Made by a program: the position numbers and the translations under genes. Source: Halobacillus litoralis (lineage in GTDB: Bacteria > Bacillota > Bacilli > Bacillales > Halobacillaceae). Taken from it: a stretch of DNA of 64,000 nucleotides. Of the stretch, positions 53,701-62,182 are shown piece after piece. The notes below the pieces were generated by a model, which saw only the letters and a program-made list of their open reading frames with translations, ran no database searches and was not told the DNA's origin. Position 1 is the stretch's first letter; each line of letters starts with the position of its first letter. The stretch spans positions 1,753,001 to 1,817,000 of the forward strand of contig NZ_CP026118.1 of the NCBI RefSeq assembly GCF_004101865.1. Direction: 5' to 3'.

Positions 53701-54579
53701 ATCAGCAGTTTCTACTGAAGTGTACTCCGTTGATTTACCTAATTCTTTTGCCAAGTCACTCATATCGGCAAACTCTTTCTTTGTAGCCCCCGAAACAGCT
53801 TGTACTTTGGCCATAGCTTGCTCAAATGCTCCCGCTTCTTTCAAAGCACTAACACCGAGAAGACCAGGACTCAATGCAATAGCGCCCGCTCCCATCATCA
53901 CCGGGAGCGAGGTCATCATGTTTCTTAAGCCTTCAAAAGACCTACGAATTCCCCTAAATACTGCGAAGGTTCTATCCTTAGCTGTTATGGTTATTTCCCA
54001 GGCCCTAGAGGATACTTTGCGTAGTTTGCTATTCACTTGTTTAAGCTTGGTCGATACCTGGTCCGAAAGGGAGACGCGTGGTCGAACTCGAGCATTCCCG
54101 ACCTTTTTGATTAGTTTCTCTGTTCTGTTGAGCTCTCTCATCAATGATCCTTGCAGGCGTGATTCAGGGGTCAGTACACTGCTGTCAATCTCTTTGAGGT
54201 TCTTCTTCGTCCTAGTAATGTCACGTAGTAGAGAACCCTTGGTTTTCATCGTTACTTCTACATCTTCCTTTGATAAAGATTCAAGAAGTTTGTCAGTACG
54301 TTTCACTACTGAAGTAACTTTATCCTTTGCATCGATCACTGGTTGAGCTCTTGTGTTGCCTAATCTTTTAACCAGTCGTTCTGCTTTATTGACCTTTTTG
54401 GTCATGCGGTCTCGTGCATTTATGATTGGACTTACCTTCATGCTCTTCAGCGCTCTCGCTCTACGCTGTGTCCTGTCGAACGTTTCTTTGATGCGCTTCT
54501 CAGCACGCTTGGCCCTTCTTATGGCATCGTCATCATTCACATCAAAGATTATTTCCTCCCGGTAAAATTCATCAGCCAT
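50761..54579 (-). CDS. Tail tape measure protein
   Basis: 1272 residues. Long helical N-terminus, then the TP901-type domain (about 240-560: AKVQAVSGATKKEFADMSDLAKELGKST, DALGYLSMAGF), hydrophobic Gly/Ala-rich segments, and four tandem 44-residue repeats (about 915-1080). The C-terminal part ends with AEGGILSSPHVGLVAEDGPESIIPLS. It sets tail length and may help DNA cross the membrane. GGAGGTGG precedes the ATG, which overlaps the end of the chaperone frameshift product. Confidence 0.92.
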   Translation of the reverse strand: MADEFYREEIIFDVNDDDAIRRAKRAEKRIKETFDRTQRRARALKSMKVSPIINARDRMTKKVNKAERLVKRLGNTRAQPVIDAKDKVTSVVKRTDKLLESLSKEDVEVTMKTKGSLLRDITRTKKNLKEIDSSVLTPESRLQGSLMRELNRTEKLIKKVGNARVRPRVSLSDQVSTKLKQVNSKLRKVSSRAWEITITAKDRTFAVFRGIRRSFEGLRNMMTSLPVMMGAGAIALSPGLLGVSALKEAGAFEQAMAKVQAVSGATKKEFADMSDLAKELGKSTEYTSVETADALGYLSMAGFKANESMSALPQTLDLATAGQLDLARAADISSNVLTGFGYDIDQYKRIVDVMAKTQATANTNVEQLGNALSYAAPAAADAGQTIEATSAAIGLISKAGIQGERAGTALRGIFAQLVDPTSTARKELDRLGVSVTNSSGELKDLPGIVKAAEVAGLKGAQAYRIFGLEAGPAFSKLMDTGSEAIADYTEQLANSEDAASDMAGTMRDTLYNSVRMLGSAWSGMLMVIGGEKGLGPAARSFVENLTDQLGRLESFITNNQEAIEDFGKSMSKKLNAGVEVVVDVVTSGEFKEADFLGKMNIAWDEFVAKPFAEWYDGPGRSAMESVATTMGEGVGSAFGAALMALAGIKAEEEDQSPFVNAGSTAASSFLEGFADNFDLGKIINKALESLGNVYSSTFESKGNMLGTVFATAILAGLTKKLGGFKLAGWLGKKTKGLIGSKKGGKGGGPGSGGAATAMTRAQRRKEQARTRKTKTPKPPQGPTPPKAPAVGFLSKGKSFLKKVPLLGGALGALEMMTAKGGRAKSQAAGGMAGGLGGAATGAAIGSVVPGIGTAIGGTVGGIAGSIGGDSLGRLLGGKTFDFAKKLNFGPAKEKVDEFSSGFKKTVQNLPRNAGSILGALGPKFGRWFGSAKQDGLSGINGLPSGVSRIAGSVPGASAAALFPLGGVLGRTMGGASRQGIQGINGMPGGVGGILGRLPGISSGVLSPLGWLFGSMMGSAGDSGVSGVSGMPGGVGGILGRLPGLSSGKLSPLTSLFLSRMKSAESSGISGVRGLPGGVAGIIARIAPSASSVFSGLVGTFRSWGSRLAGAVTSAFNKAKSTASSLGSSISRGASWVMNKITPHAEGGILSSPHVGLVAEDGPESIIPLSAKRRDRALGLWQQTGEALGVKPYAEGGIVGNAPRYQAPEYKAPEEDYSGDNGRETHIQMDFEGMIGQVVVGDGDNLDERIDEIAEEVGWRFAKELKAYLSNKS
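51340..51840. repeat. Four 132-bp repeats in the tape measure gene
   Basis: Matching positions at 51350, 51482, 51614 and 51746 are exactly 132 bp (44 codons) apart. Each repeat encodes GxxGxPGGVxGI...PGxSSxxLxPL. Confidence 0.8.
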
Positions 54580-54759
54580 TCAATCCACCTCCTTGCTGCT
54601 GTTTTCTTCTCTTGTTTTCTTCTTCAATATCAAAAATAACCCCCTGATATATGAAACGCTTCTCCTCAGGAGGGAGGTTCCAGATATCAGAAGGATATTT
54701 ACTTAGCTTCTTGGAAGCTTCCCAGACGAGAAAACTTATTCCTCGTCGGGATAGGAGTT
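54572..54759 (-). CDS. -1 frameshift extension of the tail chaperone
   Basis: At 54763-54757 the minus strand reads A AAA AAC in frame, a classical slippery heptamer. After a -1 shift the frame stays open as LLSRRGISFLVWEASKKLS...and stops at 54572, inside the tape measure start. This gives the two-form chaperone known from most long-tailed phages. Confidence 0.75.
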
Positions 54760-55194
54760 TTTTACATCTTCATCCTCAGTCGCGCTGTCATAGTAACCGG
54801 ATAGATCAAGGACAACATCAGCTAGTTGATTAATCTCACCGGCAAGTAACACTCTTTTGACGACCTGTTCGGCACCAGAGGCTTTGAAAGTAGATAGCAT
54901 ATCCGGGTGATCCCACTTCATTTTCTCGTCTCCACCGATGGCCTTCGTAGCTGCTGCTACAAGAGCACGGTTGAAACGCTTGGTATCAAGATCATGTTTC
55001 TCTTCTCCACGTACACGTTTGACGTTTGTGAATCGCTTCTCTAGCTTCTCAATCTCCCCTTCACGAAGTCCGGACATTAAAAAAGAAAGGTCAATACGAT
55101 CAATCGTAACCTTCCTTTTCGGAATGCTGGCCTCTTCAGACGCAGCGAACAAGCGATCCAGTACACTTTTTTCATTTACAGATTTATTAGTCAA
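54736..55194 (-). CDS. Tail assembly chaperone (XkdN-like)
   Basis: 152 residues (zero-frame product): ISKRKVTIDRIDLSFLM-type start and helical body, acidic end (SATEDEDVKNSYPDEE). It coats the tape measure during tail assembly. The slippery site five codons before the acidic end gives a longer form of about 205 residues. Position between tube and tape measure genes is the standard one. Confidence 0.85.
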   Translation of the reverse strand: MTNKSVNEKSVLDRLFAASEEASIPKRKVTIDRIDLSFLMSGLREGEIEKLEKRFTNVKRVRGEEKHDLDTKRFNRALVAAATKAIGGDEKMKWDHPDMLSTFKASGAEQVVKRVLLAGEINQLADVVLDLSGYYDSATEDEDVKNSYPDEE

Positions 55195-55210
55195 TATAAT
55201 TCCTCCTCTA

Positions 55211-55648
55211 TTATTCCGCTTCGATTGGGTCTAAGAGTTCGAAGCCTTCGAAAGTAAATGGTGTTTCTTGTTCTACTTCTTGACCAGCAGTCCAGTTTGC
55301 AAGTTGTACGGAATCCCACTTAACATTTTTAAGGCGCACCCGTTCATGACCGTACGCCTCTGGATCTGCCAGTTTTGAGATAAGTTCTGTTTTTACAGGT
55401 GCCCCTCGGTCATCAGCTGCCCAAGCATGTTTCTGAATCATCTTCGAAGTGACCTTGTAACCACTCGCCGTTCCAGTTCCATTCAATCCTGTGACTTTAT
55501 GTTTTTGCCAGCGAGTCCCCGACAAGTTTAATCCACTTTTCGAAATTTCAACTTCCGCAGTCAAGCTGTTTATATTCTCTTGCCATTCACCGTCTTCCCA
55601 TAACTCACCAAAACTACCATTAATAACGCGATCTGCATCTTGTGACAT
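55211..55648 (-). CDS. Tail tube protein (XkdM-like)
   Basis: 145 residues, beta-rich, with the XkdM pattern (GSFGELWEDGEWQENINSLTAEVEI, LSGTRWQKHKVTGLNGTGTASGYKVT). Forms the inner tube of the contractile tail. Follows the sheath gene by 20 bp. Confidence 0.88.
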   Translation of the reverse strand: MSQDADRVINGSFGELWEDGEWQENINSLTAEVEISKSGLNLSGTRWQKHKVTGLNGTGTASGYKVTSKMIQKHAWAADDRGAPVKTELISKLADPEAYGHERVRLKNVKWDSVQLANWTAGQEVEQETPFTFEGFELLDPIEAE

Positions 55649-55668
55649 ATATTTTCACCGTCCTTTTA

Positions 55669-57084
55669 TTATTGGTGGTAACCCGTACCATAGATTTCTT
55701 CCATCGTATCGATGTCTGCAACACGATACTCCCAGAAGAATTGATCTTTTCCTGCAGTGGCCATTCGTTCTTGGTCCATTTCTACTGTAAAATCTGGTGC
55801 AATCAAAGTTGGTGACAGTGTTTCAAAATAATTTTTCAATGCGGATAGCACATATGCTTGTCCATCAGGATTGTTTGGTACTTTCCCGATAAACTTCTCA
55901 ATAGATTCACTCGAAGTATCCATATCAATCGCATCTTTCACCCGAACCATCTTGATTTTCTTCCACGTATCGTTTTGATTCTCCCGTAGAGTGTTTAATG
56001 TGTTTACTCCACGTTCGCACCTAACCTTCCCATTTTCATAAGACATGACAATGGTTCCAGAAGTTACGGCTTCTTTCTTTTGCTCGTATGTTAATCGTGG
56101 CTTTACATCAGTAAATGGTGTAACTGCGAAAGTTACGCTCTCTCTTAAAGGGAGGCCAGATACAAGACCAGCAAAATATGAGGCGACCTCAGCACTTGAG
56201 TACCAAACTCCGTCATATTCGCCACTAACACCTATATTGACGATACCCTCGTAGTCTAGTGATCTAGAACGATTAAAACCAGTGCTAGGTGTTTCATCAT
56301 CTGTGGCTGACCCGCCTAGGAAGGTTGTAATTTTCTTTCCTTGACTTCTTAATCGCTTGGTCCATTCCGCGACAGATGCTCTAAGATCAGCATCGACAAT
56401 GCCGTCTAAAGTAAAAGCATCAAAACGGTGCGCTTCGAAAGCGGTTAAAGCATCCATATATTGTTCATTGGTTACACTAGCGACTCCAGAATTACCACCC
56501 GCTAAAGGTTCGTTCGTCACAGAAGCTAAAGTGCCATCATTATCCTTTGTTGCAGTCAACCATTCATTCCTGGTGCTCGTATTTACAGCAGATACCAGGG
56601 CATCAATATCAGAAAACGGGACTTCAAATAACTTTCTCGTTCCCTCATAAAGGATCAATTCTTGACTCCCTTGTTCTGTTAGACTATCCCGGATAGTAAC
56701 GTTAAACTCCAATGATGTAGGGTGTTTAGTAGTCAGCGTTAAAACATCTACCGCAGCTCCATCCTGGAGTTTCACACTGGCCTTAGCTTCAGAACCATCG
56801 GCCACCCGGTAACCTATTACTTTGTTAGGATTTCCTAGTAGCATGAGGGAAATTAGTTTAAATGCAGTGAACCCACCACCAAAGTCAGTGTGATACACGT
56901 TTTTCAATTCATCTTCACTGGTAATTTCAACAAGTTCACCTACAGGACCCCAGTTTGCCTTCACAGGAATAGCTACTATTCCTCGAGTTCCATTACTAGA
57001 TGTATTCTTCGCTGCAGAAATGAAGCGCATATACGCTCCGGCTAGAGTTTTGTCCTCACCAGGACTCCATTCTCCTCTTCCCAT
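55669..57084 (-). CDS. Tail sheath protein (XkdK-like)
   Basis: 471 residues with sheath motifs: GIVAIPVKANWGPV near the N-terminus, AEVASYFAGLVSGLPLRESVTF in the middle, and a C-terminal FFWEYRVADIDTMEEIYGTGYH. It contracts to drive the tube into the host. This identifies the prophage as a myovirus. Confidence 0.9.
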   Translation of the reverse strand: MGRGEWSPGEDKTLAGAYMRFISAAKNTSSNGTRGIVAIPVKANWGPVGELVEITSEDELKNVYHTDFGGGFTAFKLISLMLLGNPNKVIGYRVADGSEAKASVKLQDGAAVDVLTLTTKHPTSLEFNVTIRDSLTEQGSQELILYEGTRKLFEVPFSDIDALVSAVNTSTRNEWLTATKDNDGTLASVTNEPLAGGNSGVASVTNEQYMDALTAFEAHRFDAFTLDGIVDADLRASVAEWTKRLRSQGKKITTFLGGSATDDETPSTGFNRSRSLDYEGIVNIGVSGEYDGVWYSSAEVASYFAGLVSGLPLRESVTFAVTPFTDVKPRLTYEQKKEAVTSGTIVMSYENGKVRCERGVNTLNTLRENQNDTWKKIKMVRVKDAIDMDTSSESIEKFIGKVPNNPDGQAYVLSALKNYFETLSPTLIAPDFTVEMDQERMATAGKDQFFWEYRVADIDTMEEIYGTGYHQ

Positions 57085-57087
57085 TTA

Positions 57088-57303
57088 CTACACCTTCCTT
57101 TTCATAAATTTATTGATAGCAGATTTTACCTCATCCACCGTAAAGATTTCCTTTTCAAAACTATTCAGTGCTCCAACAACAACTTCAGGAGAAACGTTGA
57201 AAGCAGCATTCGCATTGGTAACTAACTCACTTTTGTTGTAAGTCGGTTCTTTCTTAGCTGCCTCTTTTTTATTGACGTGATCTTTACTATCTCGTTGACT
57301 CAT
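57088..57303 (-). CDS. Small protein upstream of sheath
   Basis: 71 residues from the ATG at 57303 (GGGGTGAAGTA upstream). Lysine-rich start, then a helical ending (YNKSELVTNANAAFNVSPEVVVGALNS...VDEVKSAINKFMKRKV) resembling the YqbN-type small proteins beside the sheath gene in skin/PBSX-like elements. Role unknown. Confidence 0.6.
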   Translation of the reverse strand: MSQRDSKDHVNKKEAAKKEPTYNKSELVTNANAAFNVSPEVVVGALNSFEKEIFTVDEVKSAINKFMKRKV

Positions 57304-57307
57304 TACT

Positions 57308-58162
57308 TCACCCCACTTCCCCATCTGAATTCATCTGCTCAATCACCGTAACTTCCTCATAAGGACGTTTAGTCCTTCGTTTTAATCGGAGTGTGATTTG
57401 ACCTCTATTTAATCCATCAGCAAGAAAATCCCCACGAGGTTGAACGACTGTCATGAATTTTTTATTTTCGATGTCCAAAGGGACCTTAATGTCTGACATG
57501 AATTGTTCAACCAACGCAGAAATTGCTCTTATCCTAAGGTTAGGAGATTCAGAGATTACATGCCCCACAACCTCTTTCCTAACCTCGAAGGACGCCCGGC
57601 TTACACCTTCCACCCGGTAATCATTCAGCCTCCACAACACTGAAGGTCGCTTGTAACCTAAAGGTAGACGGTTTTCGTAAACTGTCCATTCTGGGTTAGC
57701 CGGATCCTCATTTAAAAGCTCTCCCGACCAACTTGATAGAGCCTCTAACCAATGATCTGTTAAAACATCTGGTGACACGTCCACTTGCTGAAGAGCCATA
57801 ACTGCAAATCGTAATCCGCGCGTTATAGCATCCCATTCATGATCGGTTACATCCTGGCCAGACGTCCCTAGATACACGCAAGAAAAGACAGCGCCTGTGG
57901 TCTGATCGGTAATTAGTTGTTGATCCAATGCCTCTATAATTTTCTTTTGCAGGTCATCCACTTTAGTGAATGTAGTCCTCGAAACATAAGGCCATATCTC
58001 AACAATTCTTCGAAACCCTACCCAATCACTATCCTCGGTATCTACACCTTGTCTGATTACTCCATAAGGCTTTTCCGATTGAGGTCCAGCCACATGAGGT
58101 TCATAGACGTCTTTGAATTCAGGTATGCTATTCATTAACTGTTCTCTTATGGCATTCCTCAT
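57308..58162 (-). CDS. Tail completion / neck protein
   Basis: 284 residues. The N-terminal half (AIREQLMNSIPEFKDVYEP...SEKPYGVIRQG) resembles the tail terminator fold; the C-terminal half is a second mixed alpha/beta domain (ASFEVRKEVVGHV...TLRLKRRTKRPY). Located between the gp10-like and sheath genes (XkdJ position). Longer than usual terminators of about 130-150 residues, so it may be a fusion. Confidence 0.6.
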   Translation of the reverse strand: MRNAIREQLMNSIPEFKDVYEPHVAGPQSEKPYGVIRQGVDTEDSDWVGFRRIVEIWPYVSRTTFTKVDDLQKKIIEALDQQLITDQTTGAVFSCVYLGTSGQDVTDHEWDAITRGLRFAVMALQQVDVSPDVLTDHWLEALSSWSGELLNEDPANPEWTVYENRLPLGYKRPSVLWRLNDYRVEGVSRASFEVRKEVVGHVISESPNLRIRAISALVEQFMSDIKVPLDIENKKFMTVVQPRGDFLADGLNRGQITLRLKRRTKRPYEEVTVIEQMNSDGEVG

Positions 58163-58164
58163 CG

Positions 58165-58593
58165 TTAGTCCCTCCTGAATAATCGGTGCACGCTATCTCT
58201 CATCTTGTTCCAATGGACGTCAACAGTAGGCCCAATAATCGGTTGAGCTTTTATACCTGGATGAATGACTTCCCTTACTGGGTGTGAAGCGCCATACCAA
58301 AATAAGGCTTGCTTGTTTTTCGGTTTGATTTTATAGGGTACCCCTTTCGGACCGTGAATCCCTGTTCCTTCCTCCAGATAGTTACCAGCTTCAGACCCGT
58401 GAGATAAATAGGTAGTTACTTCATCGCCGTTTACTTCCACACCAGAGTGGATGGATTGTCTTGTGTGTCCTGTTCGGTCAACCCATTCAGCATGAGTTTT
58501 GGCATATCGCTCCATAGTACCAGCGTAGTTATCTGCCAAAGCATGAAGCTCCGCTTTCTTCCTATTCAACTTTTGCTCATAAGAAAAAGCCAT
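58165..58593 (-). CDS. HK97 gp10-like tail-joining protein (XkdI-like)
   Basis: 142 residues: helical start, WVDRTGHTRQSIHSGVEV, YLSHGSEAGNYLEEGTG, GIKAQPIIGPTVDVHWNKM, the usual gp10-family pattern. Head-tail joining. Adjacent genes abut it. Confidence 0.8.
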   Translation of the reverse strand: MAFSYEQKLNRKKAELHALADNYAGTMERYAKTHAEWVDRTGHTRQSIHSGVEVNGDEVTTYLSHGSEAGNYLEEGTGIHGPKGVPYKIKPKNKQALFWYGASHPVREVIHPGIKAQPIIGPTVDVHWNKMRDSVHRLFRRD

Positions 58594-58977
58594 CTACCCC
58601 ACCCTCTCCAGGTCGGCTTGATAGCCTACAATCTGATTCATAACGATTTGAGGACGAACGGCGGTAATGACGAAATGGCCGTACCCTCCAGCTTCAAACC
58701 GATCTTCTACATTTGTTCCAGATTTTAAGTCAGCCTCTGAATCAGCTAACATCGACCAGCTGTCATTTGTTTGTTTCGCCCCGACAACACCATTTGTCTC
58801 TTTCGTTTCTGTGGTTGAAGCTTGGTAAATGCGCACAGTAAAAGGGCCAGGGTTAGATTCTGCTTCATCGAATCCACCCCCAACCCTTTTCTTTTCCGTT
58901 CGGGATATAGTGATGTCTGTCGGGTTTCTCTGGATATTCCATTTGATATGGTCTTTCCGGACTTTAACGAAATCCAT
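58594..58977 (-). CDS. Head closure protein (XkdH-like)
   Basis: 127 residues, beta-rich (NPTDITISRTEKKRVGGGFD, GPFTVRIYQ, EAGGYGHFVITAVRP), like head closure proteins of the gp16/XkdH type. Its stop directly abuts the next ATG. Confidence 0.7.
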   Translation of the reverse strand: MDFVKVRKDHIKWNIQRNPTDITISRTEKKRVGGGFDEAESNPGPFTVRIYQASTTETKETNGVVGAKQTNDSWSMLADSEADLKSGTNVEDRFEAGGYGHFVITAVRPQIVMNQIVGYQADLERVG

Positions 58978-59322
58978 TTAGAGCACCTCCGGAGGCTTTA
59001 TTTTAAACAAAACCCCTCCGGAGCTTTCCTTACCCATCTCTTGATAATGATTAGCCATTGCCATTGCATGGGTCATCTTATCTTTTAGGGAGGTTAGTGT
59101 GTACTGCTCATCACCTGTAGAATACTTCTCAATATCCCCTTGGAGTAGGGCTGCCTTTTCAGCCCACCCCTTGGATGCAGCTGTGTAAACATTCGATGAT
59201 TCTTGGAGCAAACCATCCAGTTCAACATCACTAAAGTTCGTGTCTGCCTCCGATCCACCGCTGGGAACCTTCTCGTTCAGCAATTTACGCAGCTTGTTTC
59301 TCAACTCCTTGGTTGGAGTCAT
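58978..59322 (-). CDS. Head-tail adaptor protein
   Basis: 114 residues, helical (RNKLRKLLNEKVPSGGSEADTNFSDVELDGLLQESSNVY...AAS-GWAEKAALL), the fold of YqbG/gp15-type connectors placed after the capsid gene. It binds the portal and leads to the tail. Confidence 0.7.
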   Translation of the reverse strand: MTPTKELRNKLRKLLNEKVPSGGSEADTNFSDVELDGLLQESSNVYTAASKGWAEKAALLQGDIEKYSTGDEQYTLTSLKDKMTHAMAMANHYQEMGKESSGGVLFKIKPPEVL

Positions 59323-59336
59323 AGTACTTCACCTCC

Positions 59337-60395
59337 TTAGGATTGACCAGGAAGCGTAATTTCTTGGACGTTTTCATCGACAGCTGCGAATACACCACGC
59401 CAGAAGTCACCAACAACCTGACTTTCAACCAGACGAGTGATGTCGCCCATCGTAGCATTGATTTGAAGGTCTTGCTTGATAAGTTCCTTGAATCCTCGCT
59501 TCGGACGGATGGCGTATAATTTGCCTGGAGCCACTCCATCATATGCATATTTCTTCTTGCCAACGTTCGTTTCATAACCATCGTAATAAATCACACTCTC
59601 CACACCATCCAAAGCGCGGTACGGTGTTCCGTTGATGGATACGCTGGCCATTGCTTCTTCGATATCATACTGATCAGCAGAGTTAGCCAAAAGGATTGTT
59701 CCTGGACGTTTCGCTGTCCGGGTGTCTTGCAATCCTTGCTTGATTGTTTCACGGAGACTCAACAGATAGTGGCTATCTGCTTGTGCAATTACCTGCCTGT
59801 TCTGGTCAACATACTTTGGTGCCGTTTTGTTGGCCGCTTTGTAGGTATGCTTGAGAATCGGCGCCAGGTGCAGGTGGTTCAGCATCGCGTTATGGGCTTC
59901 ACCAAAGGCTCTGTTCAAAAGCTCTAGGTTGAACGATGCATTAAACATATCGATTTCCTTCGTGTACTCAAAACCTGCAGCATAACCTTTAATATATGCA
60001 GTAGGCCCTTGCTCAGCGCTCAATGATCCAAATTTAACCTCTTCACCTTCCATGTGTTCGAAGAAAATGACGGAACCATACTGCGCCCACTTCGCTTCAA
60101 ACTGTTGAGGAAAGTTAGGGTCTTGGATACGCTCATAAATTGCATTGTAAAGCACCGGGACTTCTTCACGTCCGAGTTCGACATCAAGAACAACTTTCTG
60201 CATGAGCTCTTTTCGGGTCTTCTCGTTGGTAAGCATTTCCCCGACAGGCTTTCCTAAGTCGTATGTCTCCATCTCTCCATTTACGATCCGCTTTTTTGTA
60301 GATAGTGGCGCTCCATTAAGCGTGAAGCCAATATCATTCTCAATTGTTCCGGATCGACGTTGTTCTTTTACTGTTGCTGGACTAATAATTTTCAT
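59337..60395 (-). CDS. Major capsid protein
   Basis: 352 residues. Position after protease/scaffold and decoration genes, size and sequence features (AAGFEYTKEIDMFNASFNLELLNRAFGEA, TILLANSADQYDIEEAMAS, LYAIRPKRGFKEL) fit an HK97-fold major capsid protein. Family name not certain. Confidence 0.75.
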   Translation of the reverse strand: MKIISPATVKEQRRSGTIENDIGFTLNGAPLSTKKRIVNGEMETYDLGKPVGEMLTNEKTRKELMQKVVLDVELGREEVPVLYNAIYERIQDPNFPQQFEAKWAQYGSVIFFEHMEGEEVKFGSLSAEQGPTAYIKGYAAGFEYTKEIDMFNASFNLELLNRAFGEAHNAMLNHLHLAPILKHTYKAANKTAPKYVDQNRQVIAQADSHYLLSLRETIKQGLQDTRTAKRPGTILLANSADQYDIEEAMASVSINGTPYRALDGVESVIYYDGYETNVGKKKYAYDGVAPGKLYAIRPKRGFKELIKQDLQINATMGDITRLVESQVVGDFWRGVFAAVDENVQEITLPGQS

Positions 60396-60414
60396 GTCTC
60401 TCTATTCCCCCTTC

Positions 60415-60831
60415 TTAAACTTGCGGTCCTAAAATGAAATGAATAACGTTGTTTGCATCCTTGGCTTCTGTAACAAGCCCTACCGAACGATAAGGAACAG
60501 GTTCCGTATCCCCGGATTCAGCCGTTTCTGTAAGTTTTTTTGTAGATGGATTAAAGTAAATCTTCGTACCTTTGGCGAAATCTTGAGACGTACTGATTTG
60601 ATCTGTCTCAAATTCCGCTTGTTCAATGTTCAAGATGACGTCCGTTGTTTCTCCAGCTCCGGTTACCGCAGATTGCATTGCGACACCAATAAAACCATCT
60701 AATTCATAAACCCCACCAGCAGCTACGGTGGTATTTTCCGGAACAGTAACGTGAACACTTTTTCCATCACCCACTTTTGCTCGATTAGACTGGTGAGTCG
60801 TCGTAGGTACAGGTTGTCCTTGAAATGGCAT
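60415..60831 (-). CDS. Capsid decoration protein (DUF2190-like)
   Basis: 138 residues, almost all beta (VHVTVPENTTVAAGGVYELDGFIGVAM, FAKGTKIYFNPSTKKLTETAESG), the pattern of DUF2190 capsid cement proteins. It lies between scaffold and capsid genes. Confidence 0.75.
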   Translation of the reverse strand: MPFQGQPVPTTTHQSNRAKVGDGKSVHVTVPENTTVAAGGVYELDGFIGVAMQSAVTGAGETTDVILNIEQAEFETDQISTSQDFAKGTKIYFNPSTKKLTETAESGDTEPVPYRSVGLVTEAKDANNVIHFILGPQV

Positions 60832-60845
60832 TTAAAACGGCCTCC

Positions 60846-62006
60846 TTATAGCGCAGTGCGCTTTGTTTTTAGTCCTTGTGATTGATTACCCTCGGGAGCA
60901 CTTGTTCCGATTCCAGCAGGTGTATCTTTGTGATAGGAATCAATGATGCCCTTGACCACTTTATCGTCAAGGAAATTATCCAATTCACCAGAAATTTTGT
61001 CCTTCTCCATGCCAGGCGTCAGTGTCTTGGAATGATAAGAGAATAGCTTGCCGATTTGCGTCTCTGTGTTATGAATATCTTTCTTCACAGCGTCAGACTT
61101 CACTTTCTCATCCATCATTTCACCGACTGTCTTGTTGAAGTCAGCACTTTCTTTCTCCTTCATCGCTTCCGCAGCTGCTTCAGCAACTTTCGTGATGTCC
61201 ATTTCTCCTGAGATTCCCAGCTTCCCTGCTACTTCCTTCAGCGTCTTCTCAGCTTTTGTTTTCTCATCGAGCCAGGAAGAGTCCATTTCTCCTGCTACCT
61301 GATCAACCGACATCCCGATTTCACCGGCGATCATCGGAACTGTAATTTGTTTGTTCTTAACCATCTGTCCAAGTTGTTTCAATAATTCTTGTGGGTCCAT
61401 GCGTCTAGCACCTCCATTTTTATTTTCATCCTTACCTGGTCCCGATCCGTCAACGTCCCACATCTCACCGGAAGTGGCCACAATCTTAGTAGGCATCCCT
61501 GCCCGGTCGAGCGGTGTCCAGTCAATTGACAAGGCGTCATAATCAACTACCTGTGTTTCTCCATTTGAAGTCTGCAGTTTAGGGTATCCGAAAATACTTA
61601 CCTGTTTAATCCGACCTGTGCGTATCCAACGCTTCAGATCAGGCGCAGCCTTATCAATAACTCCACGAAAAAAAGCTGACTCCCCTTCCATCTTCGCCCC
61701 AATCCAGTGAGTGACCGGTTCTTCAAACCGATTCTTCACTTCTTCAGGCTTCTGATGGCCGAGGAAACCAGCCAATGTATTTCGCATTACCTTCTCGACA
61801 ATGCTCTGCAGTGCGAATTTCGTGTAGTTCCACCCTCGAGTGGATGGACCTGCGGGGATCTCGACAACAACTTCCATGAAATCATCATCGTGTTTCTTGA
61901 AATCATCTAGATTCACTCCTGATGCAAGAGGAACGCCAGTGGTTTTCATCTCACCACTTAAATTCCCAAATAGCATCATAAGCTGCTCTTTCTTCTGTTT
62001 ACTCAA
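60846..62006 (-). CDS. Prohead protease / scaffold fusion (XkdF-like)
   Basis: 386 residues from a TTG at 62006 with GGGGGTGAG upstream. The N-terminal 180 residues resemble phage prohead proteases (FAGFLGHQKPEEV, IKQVSIFGYPK); the rest is helical and charged, as expected for a scaffold that is cut out on maturation. Overlaps the small membrane gene upstream by 4 bp. Confidence 0.7.
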   Translation of the reverse strand: MSKQKKEQLMMLFGNLSGEMKTTGVPLASGVNLDDFKKHDDDFMEVVVEIPAGPSTRGWNYTKFALQSIVEKVMRNTLAGFLGHQKPEEVKNRFEEPVTHWIGAKMEGESAFFRGVIDKAAPDLKRWIRTGRIKQVSIFGYPKLQTSNGETQVVDYDALSIDWTPLDRAGMPTKIVATSGEMWDVDGSGPGKDENKNGGARRMDPQELLKQLGQMVKNKQITVPMIAGEIGMSVDQVAGEMDSSWLDEKTKAEKTLKEVAGKLGISGEMDITKVAEAAAEAMKEKESADFNKTVGEMMDEKVKSDAVKKDIHNTETQIGKLFSYHSKTLTPGMEKDKISGELDNFLDDKVVKGIIDSYHKDTPAGIGTSAPEGNQSQGLKTKRTAL

Positions 62007-62182
62007 TGTTTCTCACCCCCTTTCAATTTTTCTTTTATTTCATCAGCTTCTTTGAGTATCCTTCTGCTTTTCAATCCATTCATAATTAAGAGGATACTCC
62101 CCGCAAGTAACAAAAGAGCAATCACAATACGAAGCACATCCAGTACTCCTTCAGAGAAAATGAACACGACCGGGTCTGTCAT
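62003..62182 (-). CDS. Small membrane protein of the head module
   Basis: 59 residues: ATG at 62182, stop at 62003. One membrane segment (IVIALLLLAGSILLIM, about 19-34) and a charged tail. It overlaps both neighbours (ATGA at 62179-62182; its TGA overlaps the TTG start of the next gene), so it is translated in the chain. Function unknown; membrane proteins are unusual inside head modules. Confidence 0.65.
   Translation of the reverse strand: MTDPVVFIFSEGVLDVLRIVIALLLLAGSILLIMNGLKSRRILKEADEIKEKLKGGEKH

Noticed and set aside
50711..54565. Several long plus-strand frames opposite the tape measure gene (up to 268 codons)
   Set aside because: They mirror the GC-rich, Gly/Ala-rich codons of the real gene; Pro/Ser-rich translations without ribosome-binding sites.
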